From Isoperla grammatica (Eukaryota; Arthropoda; Insecta; Plecoptera; Perlodidae): a stretch of DNA of 64,000 nucleotides. Below the pieces are notes generated by a model, which saw nothing but the letters and a program-made list of their open reading frames with translations, did not search any database and was not told where the DNA came from. The stretch spans positions 11,411,804-11,475,803 of the forward strand of contig OX246741.1 of NCBI GenBank assembly GCA_945910005.1. Direction: 5' to 3'. Below, in pieces: positions 54,920-64,000 of the stretch. Position 1 is the first letter of the stretch. Each line of letters starts with the position of its first letter. The position numbers were made by a program, and so were the translations under genes.

Positions 54920-56870
54920 GGGTTAAGTATCGAGGCTACAGTGGCGTATATATACTCACAGCTGGGCTACAGTGGTGGAGTGTCAGGCGTTGTGAGTAGG
55001 GGAGTCGAACCCGGCTCCATAGCTCGACTGTGACACGTCTACAACGGAGCTGCCAGGACTACTTCTAGGCTAGCTAAGTATCGAGGCTACAGTGGCGTAT
55101 ATATACTCACAGCTGGGCTACAGTGGTGGAGTGTCAGGCGTCGTGAGTAGGGGAGTCGAACCCGGCACCATAGCTCGACTGTGACACGTCTACAACGGAG
55201 CTGCCAGGTCTACTTCTAGGCTAGCTAAGTATCGAGGCTACAGTGGCGTACATATACTCACAGCTGGGCTACAGTGGTGGAGTGTCAGGCGTCGTGAGTA
55301 GGGGAGTCGAACCCGGCACCATAGCTCGACTGTGACACGTCTACAACGGAGCTGCCAGGTCTACTTCTAGGCTAGCTAAGTATCGAGGCTACAGTGGCGT
55401 ATATATACTCACAGCTGGGCTACAGTGGTGGAGTGTCAGGCGTCGTGAGTAGGGGAGTCGAACCCGGCACCATAGCTCGACTGTGACACGTCTACAACGG
55501 AGCTGCCAGGACTACTTCTAGGCTAGCTAAGTATCGAGGCTACAGTGGCGTACATATACTCACAGCTGGGCTACAGTGGTGGAGTGTCAGGCGTCGTGAG
55601 TAGGGGAGTCGAACCCGGCACCATAGCTCGACTGTGACACGTCTACAACGGAGCTGCTAGGACTACTTCTAGGCTAGCTAAGTATCGAGGCTACAGTGGC
55701 GTATATATACTCACAGCTGGGCTACAGTGGTGGAGTGTCAGGCGTCGTGAGTAGGGGAGTCGAACCCGGCACCATAGCTCGACTGTGACACGTCTACAAC
55801 GGAGCTGCCAGGACTACTTCTAGGCTAGCTAAGTATCGAGGCTACAGTGGCGTATATATACTCACAGCTGGGCTACAGTGGTGGAGTGTCAGGCGTCGTG
55901 AGTAGGGGAGTCGAACCCGGCTCCATAGCTCGACTGTGACACGTCTACAACGGAGCTGCCAGGACTACTTCTAGGCTAGCTAAGTATCGAGGCTACAGTG
56001 GCGTATATATACTCACAGCTGGGCTACAGTGGTGGAGTGTCAGGCGTCGTGAGTAGGGGAGTCGAACCCGGCACCATAGCTCGACTGTGACACGTCTACA
56101 ACGGAGCTGCTAGGACTACTTCTAGGCTAGCTAAGTATCGAGGTATATATACTCACAGCTGGGCTACAGTGGTGGAGTGTCAGGCGTCGTGAGTAGGGGA
56201 GTCGAACCCGGCACCATAGCTCGACTGTGACACGTCTACAACGGAGCTGCTAGGACTACTTCTAGGCTAGCTAAGTATCGAGGCTACAGTGGCGTATATA
56301 TACTCACAGCTGGGCTACAGTGGTGGAGTGTCAGGCGTCGTGAGTAGGGGAGTCGAACCCGGCACCATAGCTCGACTGTGACACGTCTACAACGGAGCTG
56401 CTAGGACTACTTCTAGGCTAGCTAAGTATCGAGGTATATATACTCACAGCTGGGCTACAGTGGTGGAGTGTCAGGCGTCGTGAGTAGGGGAGTCGAACCC
56501 GGCACCATAGCTCGACTGTGACACGTCTACAACGGAGCTGCCAGGACTACTTCTAGGCTAGCTAAGTATCGAGGCTACAGTGGCGTATATATACTCACAG
56601 CTGGGCTACAGTGGTGGAGTGTCAGGCGTCGTGAGTAGGGGAGTCGAACCCGGCACCATAGCTCGACTGTGACACGTCTACAACGGAGCTGCTAGGACTA
56701 CTTCTAGGCTAGCTAAGTATCGAGGTATATATACTCACAGCTGGGCTACAGTGGTGGAGTGTCAGGCGTCGTGAGTAGGGGAGTCGAACCCGGCACCATA
56801 GCTCGACTGTGACACGTCTACAACGGAGCTACTAGGACTACTTCTGGGCGAGCTAACTGAACTCTTCAGC
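54920..56870 (-). repeat. 151-bp satellite array with tRNA-type A and B boxes in each monomer
   Basis: About 12.5 monomers, mostly 151 bp, with some 139-bp monomers that lack CTACAGTGGCG. On the minus strand each monomer reads TGGCAGCTCCGTTGTAGA (A-box-like) and 44 nt later GGTTCGACTCC (B-box consensus), the same spacing as positions 8 and 52 of a tRNA. The monomers are nearly identical, implying recent homogenisation. Confidence 0.93.
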
Positions 56871-57409
56871 TGACGACAACAATGATGCTTCTTGTCGCAA
56901 TGCTTCACAGGAGGTGGGCTCGATGTTGTCGCGTTAATACCCGCTATGGCCTGGGACACTAGCGACATTGTTCTGACCTGTATTCTATAGTTTATCACTC
57001 ACTTGCTTCCCTGTTTCCTCCACCAATCACATCACGGCTACCCCACAACACGGTAGGAACGTTAAAAACACCGTTTTACGACCTATTAGCCGACTCATTA
57101 AACACTTACCGGAAAAATACTATAAACTACGTTTAGAAATATTAGCTTTGCGGTTCAAATTGTTTATGATAATCCATACTTTAAGCTCAAGAACGATTTA
57201 TATGTTAGAAAATATTTAAATTCAAAATTATACTATCACGTATAGATACACACACTTACACACACACTCGCTGATTACGATATGAAGCCGCGGGTTAAAA
57301 GCTCGTATAGGTATAAGAATATATGCCGCGTAGCTACAGACCATGTGCCCAGCAGAGATGCTGGCTAGATGGCCGAGTGTAGCGCTGCCTGGAGACGCAT
57401 TGATCGGGG

Positions 57410-57715
57410 TAGTACAGCTGAACTAGGTTCAACCCAGCCAGCCAGCCAGCCAGCCAGCCAGCAGTGTGCATGCGCCTCGTATACCGCTCTCATAACACAT
57501 CACCCAGATCACGTTGTGTGGTCATGATGCTGATACAACACACGGCGGGACTCGAACCAGGGTACAGCTGAACTAGGTTCAACCCAGCCAGCCAGCCAGC
57601 CAGCCAGCAGTGTGCATGCGCCTTGTATACCGCTCTCATAACACATCACCCAGATCACGTTGTGTGGTCACGATGCTGATACAACACACGGCGGGACTCG
57701 AACCAGGGTCCTAGG
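57410..57715. repeat. ~149-bp tandem duplication with (CCAG)n and a B-box-like motif
   Basis: Two units with ACAGCTGAACTAGGTTCAAC, a variable AGCC microsatellite (about 7 then 5 repeats) and GTTGTGTGGTCA. The unit end GGCGGGACTCGAACCAGGGT is a reverse-strand GGTTCGAGTCC B box. Confidence 0.9.
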
Positions 57716-57794
57716 TTCAAATAATTTTTCGTTTGAATACCTGTACCGGTACCAGCTTTACCAGTTTGCCCCACTTCAAGTGACGGACTAGGTA

Positions 57795-57965
57795 GGGTGT
57801 TTGGATAGTTGGGAAGGAATGTCCCGAGGGCTGTTAGTATATGACAATCCCAGTACTCAACTTTAAGACCGAGGAAAACCTCGGAAAAAGTTTCAGTCAG
57901 TATTGCCGGTGGCCGGAATTGAACCTGCGATATCCCGAATTAGAGTCTCGCGTCAAAGCCGTTAG
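57795..57965 (-). mobile_element. tRNA-headed SINE
   Basis: On the minus strand a tRNA-like head (GATCGTCTAACGG, GACTCTAAT in the anticodon region, B box GGTTCAATTCC) is followed by CTTTTTCCGAGGTTTTCCTC, GG and a tail ending ACACCCTACC. The 'CCGAGGTTTTCCTCGG' hairpin is typical of insect tRNA SINEs as I remember them. Confidence 0.65.
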
Positions 57966-58119
57966 ACGATCAAAATTATTACTGTCTCCAATACACGACA
58001 AAATAAGATAGATAATAATATAATAATAGAAATAAATAGCAGAAGGTACTAGATTATCATGGGTTCCTGGCCACGTGTTAAAATAAAGAGTTTTGCCCGG
58101 ATCTCGGAAATCATATTTC

Positions 58120-58350
58120 GAGCTCGCGCGAGCTGGCTCGACCGTGTGTTGGGCTGCCGGCGAGTTCCATGCTATCAAGTGCGTCTACTCGTAGCTCGCG
58201 CGAGCTGGCTCGACCGTGTGACGGGCTGCCGGCGAGTTCCATGTTATTAAGTGCAAGTCTACTCTAGCTCGCGCGAGCTGGCTCGACCGTGCTGGCAAGT
58301 TCCACGCTATCAAGTGCAAGTCTACTCGTAGCTCGCGCGAGCTGGCTCGA
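58120..58350. repeat. ~73-bp tandem repeat with palindrome AGCTCGCGCGAGCT
   Basis: Four units starting at 58,120, 58,193, 58,266 and 58,330, each AGCTCGCGCGAGCTGGCTCG then CGAGTTCCA and TCAAGTGC. The palindrome is perfect in every unit. Confidence 0.9.
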
Positions 58351-58465
58351 CCGTCTGACACGGCTTTTACCACTGAGCTAGTACAACATGGATTGTCAGC
58401 TTACGCGCTTGTATGCTACGACACAAGAAGCGTCAGCACCGACCCGGGCGTGTCAGCTGACGCGC

Positions 58466-58756
58466 CTATAGAGAGAATGATTGACGATGGTTTGGATTAA
58501 ATTCGACGTATTCGCGGAATTCCACGAGCTGACTGACAGCTTTCACCTCATCTAAAGGAATTTCAATATAAAACTCCGTTGGGGGTAGAATGCGACTGTT
58601 TTCGTGATTGTCTTTGAGGGTTGAATCACAGGTCAACAACTTGCATACGTCACCGCCAGGGCGTAGCCAGACATTTTGTTCAGGAGGAGGGATTAATTCT
58701 ACCTGGTAGGGGGGGGGGGGGGGGGGGGAGAGTAGAAATTCTGCCTCCTCTATCAT
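58466..58756 (-). other. Protein-like open frame of unknown origin
   Basis: An open minus-strand frame with ILPPTEFYIEIPLDEVKAVS and LVEFREYVEFNPNHRQ. The upstream part is a poly-G tract artefact. No splice partners or homology recognised; it could be a transposon remnant or chance. Confidence 0.25.
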
Positions 58757-58789
58757 AATATGCTTTTATTGTGAGCCATTAGATGTAAG

Positions 58790-60780
58790 TTTAAAAATGT
58801 TTATAAAAAGAGTACAATTATCATAAATGTTATGAGAAATTAGAGAAATGTCATATTTACATTTTAGGCTGGGGGGGGGATCGAATGTCAAGAAGTAATT
58901 CTTCAACATAAAATGGATTAATTTATTTTAGCGTCTGGATTTGTGATGTTCGTTAATTTGAAGTAAACGTAAGATGGATAAAAACGAAGATTAAACAAGA
59001 TATTCGGGTACATTAAAGAATTCAATACGTTTTCATGAATTTTTTGTACGGTAATTGGTAATTGCTATTGACACTTAAAATAAATCACGTTGTTGTTATT
59101 TATCAATATAAGTACCATAAATAGATAAATTCGTTTTTTATCTACCCATTCAATTACAGAAAGTGATTTTCAGTGAAGGATATCTCAATAACACAGTAAA
59201 AAAATATATACAGATGCGTAGCTATGTTTATACCGTGATTATAGAATGCTTTTAGTCGGAGCGCCTACGATACACGAGGGAGTAGTTTAAAATACGCGCC
59301 ACACACAGCCTTGTAAATAAATTGCATTGTGGGTGTCTACGCGTGGCGTGACAATCGCTGCGGCTGTGTGAATTACGAGTTATCTCATATGTCCACCCTC
59401 GACAGCGTGCGGCATTTTATCCACACGGTAATCATGGATGTAATGACAACGGAATGTCGTGCACATAACGTATACTGTGAGGGTTGTTCTAATGGGGTGG
59501 GTGAGTCTAATATGTTATAATATCGGGGGGGGGGTGGGGGAGTCTGATATTTTATAATATCAGAAAGTGTGCGCGATTTTACTACTTCGAAGTTGTTCAC
59601 TCACACAGATTGATGCAAAGTGTGGATGAAAAATCAATAAAAACCTCACCACTCTAACAAATTCTTACACAAAAAAAGGTTTTGAAGCACGCTTGGCATG
59701 TACTAGTACAGATGTGCGCCTTTATAAAAATATAAAAATAAAATTGAGAAATTTAGTATTAAACAAAGATATTTTAACTAGTTTTAAGTGAAGTTTAGTA
59801 AGGTTAGCATTATAATGGAATTACTTGACATTTATGTCCGTACAATATGTAAACATCGGTGTTTTACCTAGTTTGAATGTAATACTAATGTAAAATGATT
59901 AAAATAACACTACCCGGCACCTCCACCAAACATTGGAATATTTCTTCAAAACCGTGTTACCTTCACATAAACACTCTCTGCGCTTTGAGATCAGGTTCAG
60001 AATGTACAAGACCATTCAAACAATGTTATAACTTACCCTGATTACAATCAGGTCAGTGACACTTTCTAAAAATGCCTATATATGTTAATATAATCACGCA
60101 GCTATTTCTGAAGATCAATCACATTTGATTTTATACAAATTTACAATTATGTCAAGAAAAAATACATGAATATCTTTAGAATCGTAGATAATCAACACTT
60201 CTTATAGATCAGAAACTAAAAAATATAAATCGCTCTTTACAAAATTCAAGAGTATGAACATCGATGCATTTTGTATCGTTAATTTCTTATCAGTTTTACA
60301 CAAATGCGACATTTAGACCTGAAATTCTATATCCTGTACAACTGTACAAAATTATAATGTGCTATCGATCGGCCATGCACAATTAATTTACGATGCATAT
60401 CTTATGTTTTTAGATAAATGCCAGCAAACGGCAACAGTCTCTTTGGTGCTGAGTTTAAATATATTATAGATACTGAAGTTAGAAACGTCTTTAGGAAAAT
60501 TATAAATAGGAAACAACACGAGAAGTTCTTACGAGCGCACGTTACGGCAACAGTGTAGTTTGACGGTGACAATTGGCAACAACGCCTCTCAGCAATATTC
60601 CCGCCCAAAACACTCACACACATCTGCATACAACAACCTGGGACTGACTTATGCCTGCGCGAGTAGTCTTGAACCCGTCAGTTTTCTCACACACACACCT
60701 GTTGTAACATTCATCGTGCGTAGAGAAGTGCGTGCCTAGCATACAGTGTGATGCGTAAACACGTGGCAACCCTGTCTTCC
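58790..60780. other. No gene recognised
   Basis: AT-rich sequence with poly-G runs near 58,872 and 59,525. A short piece at 60,037-60,066 flanked by acceptor- and donor-like motifs was considered and not accepted. Confidence 0.5.
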
Positions 60781-60784
60781 ATGG

Positions 60785-61130
60785 TTTCTTGTTTTGATTT
60801 CACCCTATCCCAAAGAGCTTATTCCGTAAGAACGTATCTTTTACAAGACCCGGCTTATGACCTTTTCAACTATCCCAAAGAGCTTATTCCGTAAGAACGT
60901 ATCTTCCACAAGACCTGGGCTCATGACCTTTTCACCTATTCCAAAGAGCTTATTCCGTAAGAACGTATCTTCCACAAGACCTGGGCTCATGACCTTTTCA
61001 CCTATTCCAAAGAGCTTATTCCGTAAGAACGTATCTTCCACAAGACCTGGCTTATGACCTTTTCACTTATCCCAAAGAGCTTATTCCGTAAGAACGTATC
61101 TTCCACAAGACCTGGCTTATGACCTTATTC
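60785..61130. repeat. 66-bp tandem repeat
   Basis: Five units of AGAGCTTATTCCGTAAGAAC, GTATCTTCCACAAGACCTGG and CTCATGACCTTTTCAC. The unit is a multiple of three, so short frames stay open on both strands without meaning. Confidence 0.9.
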
Positions 61131-61359
61131 TGTTATCTAATTTACTAATGAACCGTAATTATTGAAACAAATAAAATAAAACAATAAAACATAATAATAA
61201 AAAACTTTGTTTGTCTGGCTTTAACAAACTGGGTGATGGATTTCTTTCATCCTTAAAACTAGACAGTTGTGTGATTCGATCATTATCAAATAAACGCCAT
61301 GTAGTTAAACACACTCCGTCTATTAATCACAACATCGTCATCTGTATTACCCTCGTTAC

Positions 61360-61544
61360 CGGGACAGAGGAGAGAAGAGACAAAGCCGAGCGAGCCTAAC
61401 AAGGGACTCTCTCGGGTTAGTTGTTCGAGTTGCCACTTGAGCGCGCTGAGAGCTGCCCTTGGATGTCCTTGAGAAGCGCGCCAGAGGTGATGCAGAGTCT
61501 TTAGCACGACGGGGGATTCCCACTGCACTACGGTGCCACTTGTC
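61360..61544 (-). CDS. Candidate exon of the same or an upstream gene
   Basis: A 185-bp open segment, phase 2 in and phase 1 out, acceptor GGCCATTAG, donor GTCCCG/GTAACG. It encodes protein-like sequence with QWESPVVLKTLHHLWRASQG, ALSALKWQLEQL and SLGFVSSLLCP. It is more GC-rich than its flanks and predicts amphipathic helices. I do not recognise the family. Phase agreement with the 49.1-kb candidate suggests, weakly, that both belong to the 5' part of the RhoGEF gene. Confidence 0.4.
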
Positions 61545-61559
61545 CTAATGGCCACGAAA

Positions 61560-62369
61560 TCGGGAACAAGATTATATTCATTGCATACTGTGGTATTAGG
61601 GTATTTGATACGTTCGGCTCAAAACATATGCGCTACGCATTTTACTTACAAAATATGTTGCTGGAGTAATATTATATTAGCAGCGCATATACCGTATTTA
61701 CAAAATGCTCGTGGCGGTCAAATTGTGTGACAAAACGACATGATTGTTTACTTTCGATGGATAATTGACTGTTGAAATGTTTCATATGGTGTTTGGCTTT
61801 ACAATATTCTCCAACATTAGTTTGATATAGGCTACTACTAGAAAGCTACAGAATATATAGAAACTTCCCCATATCGCCCACTCTTTGTGTGGTTTAAAAT
61901 CGATAAAAAATCATTATCTTATAGTTTTTAGGAGATATAGATGTTCAAATTCTCATATATCATGGTAAGCATATTATTCGTCTTTTATTGCTAGCTTGAA
62001 TGTAAACACACTTTGGTCTTCGTTATAGCCGTTTTGACGTCACATCCTTGTTAGTAAGTGTAAGAAAATGACATGACTGTAATGAACGCGTGAAGTGATG
62101 ACAACTCAAGGCAACACTCTGGATTCTCATCACTTGTTAATTGCCTCTGCGAATCGCTGAGACAATAAATAATCGCGACAAGCGACGATACCAACTAAAA
62201 CTCTCTAGACATTTATTTCTATTGTAGAAATGTTTTCAACGTTTCAGAAAGATTTTCATGAAAAACCAACTTGGGACAAATTGGCGACATCCAAGTTAGG
62301 AGAAATTAAACCATGTGAAACTACTAGAAACGAACTCTTGCTCACTCACTAAACACGTGACCGTAAATA
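61560..62369. other. No gene recognised
   Basis: AT-rich sequence upstream (in gene direction) of the candidate 61.4-kb exon. Confidence 0.5.
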
Positions 62370-62640
62370 AATAAAATAAATAAATTCACATTTAGAGTCT
62401 ACCCGCTCAGTAACTAAACTGATTTGCAGTGGGGGACTTTAATTTAAAGTGACTTAACCAACCCTGTAGGCTTCGAACACCATCGACGAGTGAGCGATAA
62501 CAAATCAAAGATCAATATTTTAAATACGAAACATATGAATCAGTGATTGGACAATGCGAACACCTGCGGACAAATGCCAGAATCAACAAGGCCGATTCAG
62601 AACTTTGAATTTATTGAGTGCTTCGTTGCTAGGACGGCTC
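62370..62640 (-). mobile_element. Dispersed element family F, copy 3
   Basis: Reverse orientation: ATTTAGAGTCTACCCGCTCA, GCAGTGGGGGACTTTAAT, CACCATCGACGAGTGAGCGA, TTGGACAATGCGAACACC. Confidence 0.85.
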
Positions 62641-62709
62641 CAAAGTCACCGTTTACTTATTCCTAAGCCAAGAAGTAATGGAATTTAATCCACATTAGAA
62701 GTTAAAAAA

Positions 62710-62790
62710 ACTTCTGCCTGAAGCGGGATTTGAACCCGGGACCTTCTGCATTGGAAGCAGGGATGCTAACCACTGGACCAACGGGGTTTG
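62710..62790 (-). tRNA. tRNA-like sequence, probably pseudogene or SINE head
   Basis: On the minus strand GTTGGTCCAGTGGTTAGCAT (A box), CCTGCTTCCAATGCAG (anticodon arm, loop TTCCAAT) and GGGTTCAAATCCC (B box), ending before a T7 run. D, anticodon and T arms look intact. The acceptor halves (CCCCGTT and TTCAGGC) do not pair, which argues against a functional tRNA. Confidence 0.5.
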
Positions 62791-63282
62791 TTATAACCAT
62801 CGATACAGACAATAATGTCTACGATGGCGCAGTTCGAGAAAAACAGATTTCCACTCCGAAAATAATCCGAACGTAAACTTTCCAATTACCCAATACAAAG
62901 TAACGCAACGCAATTTCGTCTAACGTGAACAATTTTCTTTCATTTCGCCAAAGTGGCGGCGCTACAACGAATACACACAAACTATTGTACAAAGCAGCAG
63001 TTTGCCCGAACGCAATTTGGGAATCGTGTCCCAATTTACAATTATCAAAATCCCTTCGTCTCTACCGGGGAGGTGGTTGATGGTAATATTCATGCATGGG
63101 GAGGAGGGGTGAGGGGTGAGGGGGAGGGGGAGGGGTCTTGCTTCACTTGGAAGTGGAATTAATTCCAGAAACGCGTCACGCGCATTTAGATAGGGAATTA
63201 GGAGCAGGATTAATGAGGTTATTTCTGGAATCATCCCCGTAAGAAGGGAAGACGGTAGCGCGGTAGGTCAAGTCGCAGCCAT

Positions 63283-63294
63283 TGCGCATGCGCA
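63283..63294. promoter_or_regulatory. Perfect NRF-1/Ewg-type palindrome TGCGCATGCGCA
   Basis: A single palindromic site matching the known NRF-1 family consensus, within a locally CpG-rich stretch (63,245-63,310). It could mark a promoter for the minus-strand gene, but no transcription start evidence is visible. Confidence 0.3.
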
Positions 63295-63789
63295 GGAGAA
63301 CGATCGAGGTCAAAGAGGCGGCGGTGTTGCCATTTTCTAATTTATTTATTTACTTTCCAATTTGCGTCTGAAAACGCAACACGGGAATCGTGATGGATGG
63401 TAACTCATCGCTAGTTGCGTGACGGTGAGAGAAACGACTTGTGCAAAGTTATGTGGGAACATTACCACCTGTCGAGGATCAAAGAACCAAATACGTTATT
63501 AAAGATACAACAGCTGCTGCAACTTCTTTGGATAAACTGTTTGTTACATACGAAGAACATTCTTTACTCGTGTTCATGATACGTCTGTCTCACTAATGTC
63601 ACGCGAGTCTTCCTCCAATACGAACACGAGGTGGATCATACGTCAGAGCAAGGGTTGGACATTTAAATGAACGTCATGCCGACATTGCGCAGTTCAATAC
63701 ACTCATAAAGCTTATTGAATTCAAGAAGTAAATGCGTATCTATGGACAACGATGGAAAAAACATACCCACTTCAATTAAATTTTAAATA

Positions 63790-64000
63790 AAGAAATAAAT
63801 TCACATTTAGAGTCTACCCACTCAGTAACGAAACTGATTTGCAGTGGGGGACTTTAATTTAAAGCGACTAAACCAACCCTGTAGGCTCCGAACACCATCG
63901 ATGAGTGAGCGATAACCAATCAAAGATAAATATTTCAAATACGAAACATATGAATCAGTGATTGGACAGTGCGAACACCCGCGGACAAATGTCAGAATTG
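63790..64000 (-). mobile_element. Dispersed element family F, copy 4, cut by window end
   Basis: Same blocks as 62,370-62,640 (CACATTTAGAGTCTACCCAC, GCAGTGGGGGACTTTAATTT, CACCATCGATGAGTGAGCGA). Confidence 0.85.

Noticed and set aside
60037..60066. Possible 29-30-bp micro-exon reading SVTDLIVIR
   Set aside because: Flanking AG and GTAAGT fit, but its exit phase does not match the next candidate and so short a match is easily chance.
62710..62790. Functional tRNA gene
   Set aside because: The acceptor stem halves do not pair, so it is listed only as tRNA-like.

Overview
This window is an animal nuclear genome, most likely an insect. The one real gene is split into many short exons by long AT-rich introns. 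The intergenic and intronic DNA is full of MITE-like inverted-repeat elements, a 5S-rRNA-headed SINE-like element, tRNA-headed SINE-like elements with a 'ccgaggttttcctcgg' tail hairpin (a type I know from insect SINEs), minisatellites and long poly-G/poly-C tracts. A hemimetabolous insect such as a hemipteran is my guess; nothing in the sequence proves it. There is no prokaryotic or viral gene content.

The gene lies on the minus strand from about 41,951 down to its stop codon at 1,190. I joined 15 exons by hand. All splice phases agree, giving one 999-residue open frame. The order is: end of a C2-like domain (41.9 and 37.1 kb), linker, PDZ (35.4 and 28.3 kb), DH/RhoGEF (19.3, 18.4, 17.4, 16.7 and start of 14.6 kb), PH (14.6 and 13.6 kb), and a long low-complexity tail (11.4, 5.9, 5.1, 2.5 and 1.45 kb) ending in an acidic cluster. 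It reads as a multidomain Rho-family GTPase exchange factor. Two further possible 5' exons (49.1 and 61.5 kb, minus) have compatible phases with each other, but the core of the C2 domain was not found, so the 5' end is incomplete.

Layout: 1-1,180 SINE and MITE beside the stop codon; 1,190-5,860 3' exons with a 51-bp array of repeated exon-intron boundaries; 5.9-13.6 kb three minisatellites (64, 91 and 34 bp) around exon 11 and the PH exon; 14.2-19.3 kb the DH-PH exon cluster with several partial exon duplications; 19.5-27.4 kb a large intron; 27.4-31.6 kb PDZ exon between a 37-bp-type array and a 3.2-kb array of 103-bp units; 31.6-42 kb introns with dispersed elements and three exons; 42-64 kb mostly repeats, including a 2-kb satellite whose 151-bp monomer carries tRNA-type A and B boxes.

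The most unusual pattern is that tandem arrays in this gene repeatedly begin at, or include, splice junctions. At least five introns have an array starting 0-14 bp past the 5' splice site. In three of these (exons 5, 7 and 13) the donor sequence itself is multiplied, up to 30 times in the 51-bp array. Two exons also have partial duplicates next to them. A second strong signal is the 103-bp minisatellite, which looks like the expanded tail of a dispersed element whose single-unit version lies 12 kb away in the same gene.
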